Origin: Nematostella vectensis
Lineage: Eukaryota; Cnidaria; Anthozoa; Actiniaria; Edwardsiidae
Direction: 5' to 3'
NCBI RefSeq assembly: GCF_932526225.1
Contig: NC_064037.1
Span: 3,056,996 to 3,120,995, forward strand
DNA: 64,000 nt
The position numbers and the translations under genes are program-made. Of this stretch, positions 40,224 to 52,800 are shown piece by piece (position 1 is the first letter of the stretch; each line of letters starts with the position of its first letter). The notes beneath the pieces were generated by a model that saw only the letters and a list, made by a program, of their open reading frames with translations, had not been told where the DNA came from and did not search any database.

Positions 40224-43200
40224 AGTCGTTTTCTCGTTGACGATGTCGCTTCTTACGATCTACACTCACTATACCGTCGCTTTTTCCGCACGAACACATT
40301 CACTCGGCGCGGTTACTCAAGCGCGAAGCCTTTTGTTTGAATTGGCCAATCAGCTTCAAGAACGAACCTGATAAAATGCTGTTTCTAATATCAACCACAG
40401 GAGGGAAGTAGTTCAAAACAAAAGAATATTGGCATATACATATAAGTTGCATTTTATGAACAAGAAAATGCAAATTGGATAACGATGTCGCAAAGATGAA
40501 ATTCAGGTGCATGAGAAGGTGAACTAAAATAAGTATTCCTAAAATACTCTGTCCGAGTAGGAGCGGAAGGGAGGGGGGGGGGGGGGAGTGGGGGTATTTA
40601 GGAGGGTTGTGGCTCCGAAAAAAAATTGGGCCCTCTTAGTTGGGTTCAGGGGGAGTGGCTCTTTCTAATTAATATTTCACCGCAATGGTTTCACTGCGCG
40701 ACTTGTACAACGTTTGGCTAGTTTAGGGGGGAGTTGTGTAATATATCAAAACTTAAGTTTTTATATAAATGGTGTTTATCTATATTGTTGTCTGAAATAA
40801 GGCATTTGGATTTTCATTTGCAAATGGTAGCGCATCTGAAGAAAATGTGAAAGACGATGTCAACAATGTCACATGTGAGACCACCTGAAGAAAGGACAAA
40901 CGATGCTTTTAATTGTCACACCCCCTGCTACTTTTAAATGTTTTTTGCTTGAAATTCATCTTGGAATTCACTCACCGATGATGAATTTCTCGGCTTGTCT
41001 CCGGTGTAACAGCCACAGCTGACGTCATCATTCTCTCATTCCAATTCTCTGATTTCAATGGTTTCCATGGTCCCTGAATTGCCTGCGGCATCTCTAGTTT
41101 ACTCTGGTTTCTCTGGTTCACTAGTTCTTATAGTTTCTCTGGTTCACTCTGGTTCCTCTCTGGTTCCTCTGGTTTTTCTGGTTTCCCTAGTTTCTCTGGT
41201 TCACTATGGTTCCTCTCTGGTTCCTCTGGTTTTTCTGGTTTCCCTAGTTTCTCTGGTTCACTATGGTTCCTCTGGTTCCAATAGTTTCTCTGGTTTCTAT
41301 CTGGTTCCTCTGTTTTTTCTGGTTTCCCTGGTTCCACTGGTTTCTTTGGTTCCTCTGGTTCTTCTGGTTTCTCTGGTTCCTCTCGTGTTCCTGTGGTTTC
41401 TGTGGTTCTTCAGGTTTCTTTAGTTCGCTTGGTTCCTCTGGTTTTTCATGTCTGTCTCTTGTTGCGAATTGTCACAGTAAAAAAACTATTCGTTGGTGCA
41501 ATCAAATGAGAAATGCGTTTAGAATTTTAAAAAAATCATCGTTTCTCGCGGACAATGATTGAATAAATCCGCACTAGTTTTTGTAACCAATCAGGATTCA
41601 TAGGTATGGCATATATTTATTTTATAAAAGATATTACGAACCGAGCAGTACAAAGGCCTCTATGAGCTAGATTGACAGATCTGATTTCTTGCTTGAAGCA
41701 GTTTTCCTTTTGCTCTCCACTAGACACGCGCGTGCCTTGCTATACATATCAAAGACTGCATTTTACGTTTCTTTTTCGTTATGTGTAAGTTGCGTTACAA
41801 TCACCTAAATGTATCAGAAAAGTATACGGATTCAAAGGAAAACGCGTCAAGTATACGGGGCCCTTAATCAATGCACAGGACACGAGAGGAACCAAAGAAA
41901 CCAGAAGAACCAGACAAACTAGAGGAACCAAAGAGAAACAGAGAGAAACCAGAGGAACCAGAGTTAACCACAGAAACCAAAGAGAAACAGACAGAAACCA
42001 GATAGAAACCAGAGGAACCAGCGTGAACCACAGGAACTATAGAACCAGAGAAGCTATAGGAACCAGAGAAATTATAAGAACTAGAGAAAACAAAGAAACC
42101 AGAGAAACTATAAGAACCAGAGAAACCAGAGTGAACTAGAGATGCCGCAGGCACCTCAGGGACCATGGAAACCATTGGAATCAGAGAATGTGGAATGAGA
42201 GAATGACGTCAGCTGTAGCTATTACACCGGAGACAAGTCAATTTCTCTAAAAAATGATAAAAAAACACGCTACAGAATTCACCTTGTTTTAATACATACC
42301 TCCCCTAGATTCAAAAGAATGCATTCTTTAACAGTTAGTTCTTTAACATCAAAAAAGGCAATACGATGATCTGTAAGGTCTTATTGAATTTCCCATAAAA
42401 TAGCTTCTTTGTAACAAATTTTTATCACAGCAAGAAAAATACAAGGTAAGTTTAATTTATTTTGCTTTTCTTTTCTTTTCATTCAACTGCACAGAGAAAG
42501 AAAAACCTCGCTCGCATGCAAATTTAATGTCATTAAAATGAAAGCTTTGCCTTCCGGGATATCCATGACCGGCCGGTGATTAACCACAGTACTGACAGAC
42601 TTCTTTCAGTAACTAGCGCTTTACTGCCCTTTTCAAAAATGTCCTTTAAATAGACAGGAAAACTAGAGCAAACACGATTTTTTAAGGTATTGCTGTATGG
42701 ATGCTATATCCGAAAATGTCATCTTTAGCGCTATCTGAATGATATGAAAAACACTATATGTGTTCTTTCTTTTATAAAACTGACGTTTTATAAAAAGAAT
42801 ATGCAACAACAAACTCCATTTAATGTCATCAGATTGGATGGGTAACAGCTTTACCTCCCTAACCTAATCAGCCTGCTGTGATAGAATAGGTTCCTATTTA
42901 AAAGACTACTGAAATGATTTGTCAGAATTCTGATTTACGGTTGACAACAAAAGAAAAAAGATACTCTTTATAAATGTTTGGTGCATTGCATACTGTAGTT
43001 AAATGCAACATGGGCTTATAGGTTGTATTCAGTATTGATTGTTATAATAACTGTTATTGTTCGTTGTATATAAAAAAAATAAGAACCAATTAAGAACCTT
43101 TAGAGCCAAATTTGTCAAAAAGTACCCAAATTTATAAGAACCTTTTCTGCCTGATCTTGCAAATTCTAAGTTCTTATACGCGGGTGTTAACAGAAATTTT

Positions 43201-43257
43201 TAAGTTGGTTTGCATACATCTAGAGGGCCGCTGTAACTTGATTTCCCCGTACGTCAA
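40224..43257. other. Spacer between four-pass genes B and C
   Basis: The spacer holds a poly-G run (about 40575-40588) and the CTGGTT-type fold-back element at 40994-42237. I see no further coding exon. The open frames inside the fold-back read only Ser/Leu/Val-rich repeat. Confidence 0.4.
40994..42237. mobile_element. Fold-back element with repeat-filled arms
   Basis: The left arm starts CTTGTCTCCGGTGTAA (40994) and the right arm ends with its inverted copy at 42237. Pairing continues through 'agctgacgtca', 'ttctctcattcca', 'aatggtttccatggtccctga' (in part) and 'gcctgcggcatctctag'. The inner arms consist of 'tctggtttc'/'tctggttcc' units on the left (41090-41450) and their complement on the right (41865-42130). 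About 410 bp of unrelated sequence lies between. The structure resembles fold-back (FB-like) transposons whose arms are tandem repeats. Confidence 0.65.
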
Positions 43258-46200
43258 TCAAAGAGAGTCGTTCACTTGCTTGTCGTAGCCTTTGCTTTTA
43301 GGAGGCAAAGCGGACGCTTGATTCTTCTTGCGCTGGAAATAAATTGAGGTTGCGAGACTCTATGAGAACACGTCGAGGAAAAAGGATGATTCATGGAATA
43401 TCGTACATGTCAAGAAAGGATGATTTATGGAATATCGTACATGTCAAGGAAGAAGGATGATTCATGGAATATCGTACATGTCAAGAAAGGATGATTTATG
43501 GAATATCGTACATGTCAATGAAGGGTTCATGAAATATCGTACACTATGTCAAGAAAGGAGGATGATTCGTGGAATATCGTACATATCAAAGAAGAAGGAT
43601 GATTCACGGAATATCGTACATGTCAGGGAAGAAGGATGATTCATGGAATATCGTACATGTAAATAAAGGGTTCATGGAATATCGTACACTATGTCAAGAA
43701 AGGAGGATGATTCATGGAATATCGTACATGTCAGGGAAGAAGGAAGATTTATGGAATATCGTTCACGTCAAGGAAGGAGGATGATTCATGGAATATCGTA
43801 CATATCAAGGAAGAAGGATGATTCATTGAATATCGAACACTTCAAGGAAGAAGGATGATTCATGGAATATCTTACATGTCAGGGAAGAAGGAAGATTTAT
43901 GGAATATCGTACATGTCAAGGAAGGAGGATGATTCGTGAAATATTGTACACGTCAAAGAAGGAGAATGATTCGTAGAATATTGTACACGTCAAGGAAGGA
44001 GGATGATTCATAGAATATCGTACGTGTCAGGGAAGATGGATGATTCATGGAATATCGTACATGTCAGGGAAGAAGGATGATTCATGGAATATCGTACATG
44101 TCAAGGAAGGAGGATGATTCGTGGAATATTGTACACGTCAAAGTAGGAGGATGATTCGTAGAATATTGTACACGTCAAGGAAGGAGGATGATTCATGGAA
44201 TATCGTACATGTCAGGGAAGAAGGATGATTCATGGAATATAGTACATGTCAGGGAAGAAGGATGATTCATGGAATATAGTACATGTCAAGGAAGGAGGAT
44301 GATTCGTGAAATATTGTACACGTCAAAGAAGAAGGATGATTCATGGAATATCGTACACGTCAAGAAAGGATGATGATCCATGGAATATTGTACACGTCAA
44401 GGAAGGAGGATGATTCGTGGAATATTGTACATGTCAAGAAAGGAGGATGATACATGAAATATTGTACACGTCAAGGAAGTAGGATGGTTTAACCGTGAAT
44501 CGTGGCATGGAAATCCTACTCACCCTTTCAGTGTTGCAAGAGATGATAAGTGCCATCAAAGCGCACAACAAGATGATGCAGATTGCGATGATGGAGATGA
44601 TCATCACCGCCAGGAGATGAGGCTTGTAGGGATCATAGTTCACTGCGACATCCGGGCATTGGGAGGAGGCTAAAAAGACAAAACATGAGTCTCATGCAAA
44701 CATAAAGCTTGAGTGTGTTGTTCTTGATAAGAGGTCCCGAATTCGATTTGATTATATTCTGGTTAATTTATGTTAATTCTGACGCGTTCAGTGGTGTTAG
44801 TGATAAGACCAATAATCACCAGATTGTGTGAGGATACCATCATCATTATCAACATCATTATCATAATCATAATCACCACCATCATCATCATCATCAAAAT
44901 TTTATAACCTTCATCAATATCATTATCCCCCTCTCACAATCGCCTTTATTATCATCAGCTTTTATATTACTTCAGCGTGATAATGTAAATATGACAATAA
45001 ATATAACAAAAGTAAAACTCAAGTTCCACAGTGGAGGTCCCATAAACGGGACTCGTATAAAAGGGTTACTTGTTCCTTCTTGTAATTCTTATCTTGCATA
45101 TAAGGTATTTCGTATATAACGGGCAATTTCGAAGGTCCAAACATGTCCTGTTTATGTGGATTCTATAGTAGAGTTAAGTGTTAAAAGAGACTTTTAGTCC
45201 TGTTTATGTGGGTTCTACAGTAGAGTTATGTGCTGTAGAGTTATGTGTTACAAGAGAGTTTTAGCCCTGTTTATGTGGGTTCTATAGTAGAGTTATGTGT
45301 TACAAGAGACTTACTTAGCCTCAGCTTGCCCAAATGAGCGTCGTCGCATTCACACGTCAATCCGCTGTTAACGCACTTGCCGTCCTTCAGTAAGGCTAGC
45401 ACGTGGTAGGTGAAGGCCGTGATCCCAAGTTGAGCAAGAGAAATCATAAAGCAGAAGATGGCCACTCCGATGTACAGGGACAGCTGGAATAACAAGATCA
45501 GCAAGATACTGTGAGCATGTGGAGGGTGCTATACTAAGAAACAGTTGACTTCTGTACACTATTGACTACTGCACAAGGTGGACAAAGACATCTGCGACAA
45601 GATCATAAGCAGCGTGAGAATGTACGAGGGTGTTATTGAAGTACAAAGACATCTGCGACAAGATCATAAACAGCGTGAGAATGTACGAGGGTGTTATTTG
45701 AAGTACAGAGACATCTGTCACAAGATCATAAGCAGCGTTAGAATGTACGAGGGTGTTATTGAAGTACAGAGACATCTGCGACAAGATCATAAGCAGCGTT
45801 AGAATGTACGAGGGTGTTATTTGAAGTACAGAGACATCTGCGACAAGATCATAAGCAGCGTTAGAATGTACGAGAGTGTTATTTGAAGTACAGAGACATC
45901 TGCGACAAGATCATAAGCAGCGTTAGAATGTACGAGGGTGTTATTTGAAGTACAGAGACATCTGCGACAAGATCATAAGCAGCGTTAGAATGTACGAGGG
46001 TGTTATTTGAAGTACAGAGACATCTGCGACAAGATCATAAGCAGCGTTAGAATGTACGAGGGTGTTATTTGAAGTACAGAGACATCTGCGACAAGATCAT
46101 AAGCAGCGTTAGAATGTACGAGGGTGTTATTTGAAGTACAGAGACATCTGCGACAAGATCATAAGCAGCGTGAGAATGTACGAGGGTGTTCTTGAAGTAC

Positions 46201-47657
46201 AGAGACATCTGCGACAAGATCATAAGCAGCGTGAGAATGTACGAGGGTGTTATTGAAGTGCAGAGACATCTGCGACAAGATCATAAGCAGCGTGAGAATG
46301 TGCGAGTGTGTTATTGAAGTGCAGAGACATCTGCGACAAGATCATAAGCAACGTGAGAATGTGCGAGTGTGTTATTGAAGTGCAGAGACATCTGCGACAA
46401 GATCATAAGCAACGTGAGAATGTGCGAGGGTGTTATTGAAAAGAAAGTGACCTTCGTTACATAAAGATAGCTGCGATATATTTATGTTAATGGAGAGCAA
46501 GTGAGCAAGAAGAGCAAATGACAACAACGAGACAGATGCAATAACAAAATAAGCAAGATAAAAACGAGACAGTTGTGCCGTACATCATAAGCATTGTAAG
46601 AAAAAGAATGCGATAAAAGATGACTGTTGTTCGGTACAGGGAATATATGCAAAGGCAAACCTTAGAGGTGTACAACACTGACCGCTGCTTTGTGCTTGGT
46701 TCCACACACCATCAGGCCTGCTATCCCACTTGCAATCATCTAGCAAAAAAAAAAAAGAAAACTGATTATGCAGTGGTGGATCCAGGGGATGGGGGAGAGT
46801 GAACTGAGACCGTAACAGAAATAAACCATAATGGGCAGTTAAAATTCACACGCTCGACTCCCGCTATGCTTTATATTATATGTCTTAAGTACAAAGATGA
46901 TGGTTCTCACCAATTACTATACATTGGTTTCAGACTTTGAATAACACTAGCAACAACGACGACGACTGAATGGCGAACTAAGTCATTTAACTCGTCATGG
47001 CCAATAATGCGTCCAAGGCCCGTATTAGATGAAGTAATAGAAGCATTAAAACTTCTTTCTGGAGTTGTCAGGATGCTTTGTTCATCTCTATTATAAAAAC
47101 GGGCAATCACATTACATCTGCATCCAATAAACCCTGTGCCAAAAACTGTGCTGTCGTGACTGTCTATTTCTGTCTATCAGAACAATAGAGTGTGTTATCA
47201 TCATATGGGCCACTGATGATGTCACGGCTCGCTAAATAGGCTTCATGCTGCATACATTTGCTTGGAACATGAAATCCTTGAACGCAATTAGACAAATTAT
47301 GAATCTGAATTTATAAAACATTTTGAATCTGAAGACGTTCGTCAGTAATTGTCTATTTTGGGTGTTTCTTAAGTAAACATTTTTTGGCTTTAAGTATGAA
47401 TTTGTGAAATTACCATATTTTCCCTGAGGGAATGGCTCAGGATTTCTTATCAATATTTCAGTTTCAATATTAAGAAAATGTGTAATACTTACCACAGCGC
47501 CAGACCATAATCCCATTCCACCCGACAATGGCACGATGTTCGATTTTTCTTCCTCGAAGAATAGAGACCCAGCTGCAATGTTTCCCACGCCACAGAGAAA
47601 CAGCAGTACGCTACAAATTGTGACGACTACGATGCCACTTTTCGGTATGGCTCCCAT
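43258..47657 (-). CDS. Four-pass membrane protein C (MS4A/ENTREP-like tetraspan)
   Basis: Five exons on the - strand, 47493-47657, 46683-46739, 45315-45483, 44524-44669 and 43258-43332, join in phases 0,0,1,0 to 203 residues. TM1 is in exon 1 (IVVVTICSVLLFLCGVGNIA), followed by GMGLWSG. TM2 is in exon 2 (MIASGIAGLMV, then CGTKHK), TM3 in exon 3 (YIGVAIFCFMISLAQLGI), the loop cysteines are KCVNSGLTCEC then QCPD, and TM4 is in exon 4 (AVMIISIIAICIILLCALMA). The short basic tail RKKNQASALPPKSKGYDKQV ends NDSL. The exon 2 donor is GCG|GTCAGT, chosen because it gives the same 19-residue exon as gene A. The last exon follows a good acceptor (atttatttccag) in the right phase. The paralogues A and B lie downstream in the same direction, so the cluster arose by tandem duplication. 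Function is unknown. Confidence 0.78.
43380..44490 (+). repeat. About 33-37-bp tandem array in intron 4 of gene C
   Basis: Roughly 30 copies of 'ggatgattcatggaatatcg' followed by 'tacatgtcaaggaagga' fill most of the intron between exons 4 and 5, right up to the exon 4 donor. Variants alternate 'catgtc/cacgtc' and 'tcatgg/tcgtgg'. Confidence 0.92.
44837..44897. repeat. CAT/ATC microsatellite in intron 3 of gene C
   Basis: Imperfect 'catcat' and 'catcattat' trinucleotide runs occur over about 60 bp in the intron between exons 3 and 4. Confidence 0.8.
45580..46440 (+). repeat. 61-62-bp tandem array in intron 2 of gene C
   Basis: About 14 copies of a unit containing 'gacatctgcgacaagatcat' and 'gagaatgtacgagggtgtta' occur. 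The first two spacings are 61 and 62 bp. The central copies are nearly identical, suggesting recent expansion. Confidence 0.93.
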
Positions 47658-49426
47658 GACTGAACCTAGTTAATTCACCCGGATCAAGCAAGGTTTATAA
47701 AGCTCTTTATGATTTAACAACTTCGAGAAAATGAAAACTTTGCCGCTGCTTTCTTGAAGGTGTTTCTCGTGCGAAACCGAAACTGTCTTTTAGATTTGTC
47801 CAAGGGTAATTAGGCACTGAGAATCGTCATAAATTGAAATGCTTGAAGGAATCTGTAGTATTTGAACGATATTGCGCCTCTAGGCCGGTGCTTGAATATT
47901 CTAGCCTCGGTCATTCGCTGGCTTTGAACATTCTAGAGAAGTATTTGTTGTTATCAATTGAAAAAGAGCGTTTTATTATCCTTAGAACAATCCTGATCAG
48001 AGAATCGCGTATATATATTTGTGTCCGTCATAATCTCAAGTATCCTTTGAGTTTAATAGTTTTTCAAGCAAACGTAGCAAACATAACTCTTTTATAATGG
48101 CATAGCAAGCCCGACGACACACACCATATACAATAGCTCGATTACGATCATTTATTGCTTGTCTTTACAGTGCATTTAGGCTGTTTGGCATTATTTACAA
48201 CCTTGTGTTTGTGGTGGTCCTCTCCTTTGCCCATAATACGCTAAACTTTTTCATCATACAACGCGAACAGAAAGCTACTATAATGAAACCTTACGGTTAT
48301 AACCAGTTTTCTGTTCTACTTTATAGAAGAATATGTATATGTACCAAGTCTTAATTATTATTTTTTAAGTGCAACGCCTTTATGCATTATGGACAGGACG
48401 AGAAGTCCCTTTAAATTATACTAGAGAATACAGCACCCCGTATTTTCCAAAGTGCGACTCAACAGAGGGATGCATTCCTAACCTCTGGATAAGGTCGAAA
48501 CGTTTTTATGTACAATCCACTGCACTGTAACTCTCGCACTATAATGGCAGGAGGACCTACTGTCTGGTGCTCTCGCCTGTCGACATTCCATGCACAAAGC
48601 AAGAATTTTATTCCAAATGTAATGCCAAACATCAACCCCGGTACCAAAAAAAAGGTTTTGTACTAAGAAAATTCAAATTAGAGGGAATTTAAAATATGTG
48701 AAATGTTGTACAGATAATGTATGGTAAACACAAAACCTTTAGGTGTTAAAGTGCCGAATCTTACATCAATTTTCAATTCTCTGCAAACTCGCGCCAAGAG
48801 TGTCCAAACTGCATTATGGCTTTTATAAACCGAAACTTTTTTAATATGAAGGCACTATAGTAGCCACTGAGCAAGCCATTGTTATACCAAATAATATGCA
48901 GAACATTGAAAATGAAGCAATCCTCCCAAAACAAAAAGTTCAAAACTAAAATAAGAAGACATTGGCATCAAGTGCTTTCATACTCAGATGACTTTTGAAA
49001 ACACCGTCATTACTTCCTCTCGCTGTATCTTACAAGAATGAACAACTCTCGCCAGGTATATTGAATCATCCCTTGCACTGAAACTAAACGTTCGTATAGC
49101 TACATAATTTTCTATCAGTTGACATAAATGGCTGATTCACCATGATAATATTTAAAAAATCACAGTATGGGAATAGATTAAATAATTTTTTCTCGCCTCA
49201 TCCCCATTATCAAATGGATCGTTTTAACAGCTTAAAATCTGTTTTAAAAGGAGGCCCTTTCAAGCAGCCCCTCGATTTTACTTTCATGTAATATTATAAT
49301 TATAGAATATTGAGCATATTATTTTACCTTGAAACGTTTAGCTTTTTCTATACCCCAAAATACCAATTTCTGTTATACCCACAGTACCTGGTGTCAGCAT
49401 TATAAACTGGAGCCTGATATTTAGCA
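47658..49426. other. Spacer upstream of gene C, downstream of CDIPT
   Basis: No gene is seen. It contains the promoter side of gene C, which has no motif I can defend, and then AT-rich DNA. Open frames here are short and lack family resemblance. Confidence 0.35.
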
Positions 49427-49810
49427 AGGTTCACATGTGAGCTTTCCATGTCTAGAAAGTTGGCCTAAGCCCTATCTGACTCATCTAAGTAAGGTTCACA
49501 TGTGAGCTTTCCATGTCTAGAAAGTTGGCCTAAGCCCTATCTGACTCATCTAAGTAAGGTTCACATGTGAGCTTTCCATGTCTAGTCAGTTGGCCTTAGC
49601 CCTTTCTGCTCATCTAAGTTAGGTTCACATGTGAGCTTTCCATGTCTAGTCAGTTGGCCTTAGCCCTTTCTGCTCATCTAAGTTAGGTTCACATGTGAGC
49701 TTTCCATGTCTAGTCAGTTGGCCTTAGCCCTTTCTGCTCATCTAAGTTAGGTTCACATGTGAGCTTTCCATGTCTAGTCAGTTGGCCTTAGCCCTTTCTG
49801 ACTCATCTAC
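49427..49810 (-). repeat. 64-65-bp minisatellite derived from the CDIPT 3' end
   Basis: Six units start with 'aggttcacatgtgagctttc' at 49427, 49492, 49557, 49621, 49685 and 49749. Each continues with 'catgtctag..agttggcct.agccct'. The last unit overlaps the real CDIPT stop and final codons, so on the - strand every copy repeats the ESERAKAN-stop region in the 3' untranslated part. Confidence 0.9.
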
Positions 49811-52800
49811 CAGCACAGTGTTGTAACAAGCAGCCCATAACTGGATTACGCTAACCAGCTGCTTGAGTAGGCAGATAGGGGCTGTCACATAGGCAAGTAT
49901 GATCCACAACCCTGCAGAGTGTCCGGCAAGGGAGACTACAAGGCATAGAGAAATAGTATGAATTAGGCCATGTTGTAGGGTGAACACAAGGATGAGGGAA
50001 GGTGTGAGTAAGAACTATTCCAGACGCCTCCTTTTGAGAATTTTGGTAACAATAAGATACTTACTTATTGGTCCGGGGGTAAAGTGAGCAAGATAGAGAC
50101 AGCAGAAGAATAATTCATTTCCAGCACAGAAAGTAAACAGAACAACCTGTAACAATAAGAGTTTTTGAAACAATCAATTTTAAAAAAAGAAAGGAATATG
50201 GAGAAGGAGAAGGAGAATAGATGGATGTGAAGGTGAAGGAAAAATGGTGTGGGAAACAAATGAAGTTGGTGATGAAAGAGGAATGGTATGGAGAATGGAA
50301 GGAGGCGAGGGCTAAGGAAAACTGGGGAAGGGAATGGATAGAGGTGAGGATGAAGGAGGAATGGGGTGTGGAATGGAAGGAGGTGAGGGTGAAGAAGGAA
50401 TGGGTGGGGAATGGAAGGAGGTGAGGGTGAAAGAGGAATGGGTGGGGAATGGAACGAGGTGAGAGGGAAGGAGGAAAGGGGTGGGGAATGGATAGAGGTG
50501 AGAGTGAAGGAGGAAAGCGGTGGGGAATGGATAGAGGGGAGGGTGAAGGAGGAAAGGGGTGGGGAATGGAAGGAGGTGTGAGTGAAGGAGGAATGGGGTG
50601 GGGAATGAATAGAGGTGAGGATGAAGGAGGAATGGGGTGGGGAATGGACAGAGGTGAGGGTGAAGAGGAATGGGTGGGGAATGGAACGAGGTGAGAGTGA
50701 AGGAGGAAAAGGGTGGGGAATGGATAGAGGTGAGGGTGATGGAGGAAAGGGGTGGGGAATGTAAGGAGGTGAGGGTGAAGGAGGAATGGGGTGGGGAATG
50801 GAAGGAGGTGTGAGTGAAGGAGAAATGGGGTGGGGAATGGATAGAGGTGAGGGTGATGGAGGAAAGGGGTAGAGAATGGAAGGAGGTGAGGGTGAAGGAA
50901 GAATGGGGTGGGGAATGAAAGGAGGTGAGAGTGAAAGAGGAATGGGGAGGGAAATGTAAGGAGGTGAGGGTGAAGGGAGAATGGGGTGGGGAATGTAAGG
51001 AGGTGAGGGTGAAGGAAGAAAGGGGTGGGGAATGTAAGGTGGTGAGGGTGAAGCAGGAATTGGGTGGGGAATGGAAGGAGGTGAGAGTGAAGGAAAAATG
51101 GTGTGGGAAACAAATGAAGTTGGTGATGAAAGAGGAATGGTATGGAGAATGGAAGGAGGCGAGGGCTAAGGAAAACTGGGGAAGGGAATGGATAGAGGTG
51201 AGGATGAAGGAGGAATGGGGTGTGGAATGGAAGGAGGTGAGGGTGAAGAAGGAATGGGTGGGGAATGGAAGGAGGTGAGGGTGAAAGAGGAATGGGTGGG
51301 GAATGGAACGAGGTGAGAGGGAAGGAGGAAAGGGGTGGGGAATGGATAGAGGTGAGAGTGAAGGAGGAAAGCGGTGGGGAATGGATAGAGGGGAGGGTGA
51401 AGGAGGAAAGGGGTGGGGAATGGAAGGAGGTGTGAGTGAAGGAGGAATGGGGTGGGGAATGAATAGAGGTGAGGATGAAGGAGGAATGGGGTGGGGAATG
51501 GACAGAGGTGAGGGTGAAGAGGAATGGGTGGGGAATGGAACGAGGTGAGAGTGAAGGAGGAAAAGGGTGGGGAATGGATAGAGGTGAGGGTGATGGAGGA
51601 AAGGGGTGGGGAATGTAAGGAGGTGAGGGTGAAGGAGGAATGGGGTGGGGAATGGAAGGAGGTGTGAGTGAAGGAGAAATGGGGTGGGGAATGGATAGAG
51701 GTGAGGGTGATGGAGGAAAGGGGTAGAGAATGGAAGGAGGTGAGGGTGAAGGAAGAATGGGGTGGGGAATGAAAGGAGGTGAGAGTGAAAGAGGAATGGG
51801 GAGGGAAATGTAAGGAGGTGAGGGTGAAGGGAGAATGGGGTGGGGAATGTAAGGAGGTGAGGGTGAAGGAAGAAAGGGGTGGGGAATGTAAGGTGGTGAG
51901 GGTGAAGCAGGAATTGGGTGGGGAATGGAAGGAGGTGAGAGTGAAGAAAGAATGGGGTGGGGAATGGAAGGAGGTGATGGTGAAGGAGGAATGGTGTGGG
52001 GAATGTAAGGAGGTGAGAGTGACGAAGGAATGAGGTGGGGAATATAAGGAGGTGAGGGTGAAGGAGGAATGGGGTGGGGAATGGAAGGAGGTGTGGGTAA
52101 AAGAGGAATGGGGTGGGGAATGGAAGGGGGCGAGGGTGAATGAGGAATTGGGTGGGGAATGGATAGAGGTGAAGGTGAAGGAGTAATGGGGTAGGGAATG
52201 GAAGGAGGTAAGGGTGACGGGGGAATTAGTCGGGGAATGGAAGTGAGAGTGGAGGAATGGGACTTAGGAGTGGATGGATGTGTGGGTTAAGAGGGAATAG
52301 GGTGGGGAATAAAAAGCTCCTACCTTCTTGTAATATACTCTTAGAAAGTAGTTCCCAGAGAGGTCTATCTTTTTATGTGAGTCACCTTTTAGCATTGCAC
52401 TGAAAGGTAATGACAGAAATTAGTATACATTCAGACTTCTGGGAGAGGGTATGGAAATAGGTAAATTGACAACAACACACCTCTGGACATGTATCCAATG
52501 GCTTGTGATATCCAAGCAGACCAGGAATTGGAAGAGAAACAAGAACTTTGGATAAAACACTCCAAGCATCATGATCAGAGCTGTGGTCACACATCTGTCT
52601 CAGAGCAAAACAGAAAGAGTTTTTTTATGGGATTTAAAGTTGACATGAAGTAGAATTCCTGATAGATCATTTCTAGCTACAAATGAACATGAAAGTCGGG
52701 AACTGTCTGTAAGTTTGAATATACAATAACATAAACAAGGTCTTATAAATCCTTGTATGAGCTTGTCTCAAAATTCAAAACTTGTTTAAGATATGATTGA

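Noticed and set aside
41058-42175. Ser/Leu/Val-rich frames in the CTGGTT fold-back
   Set aside because: They only translate the 9-bp repeat and appear in mirror image in the two arms.
48459-48647. 62-codon - strand frame between gene C and CDIPT as a fourth tetraspan exon
   Set aside because: It lacks the GxWSG motif, the cysteine pattern and matching splice phases.
50115-51113. 332-codon Pro/His/Phe-rich frame on the - strand
   Set aside because: It is the complement of the G/A-rich minisatellite in CDIPT intron 5, on the transcribed strand but inside an intron; it is composed only of repeat units.
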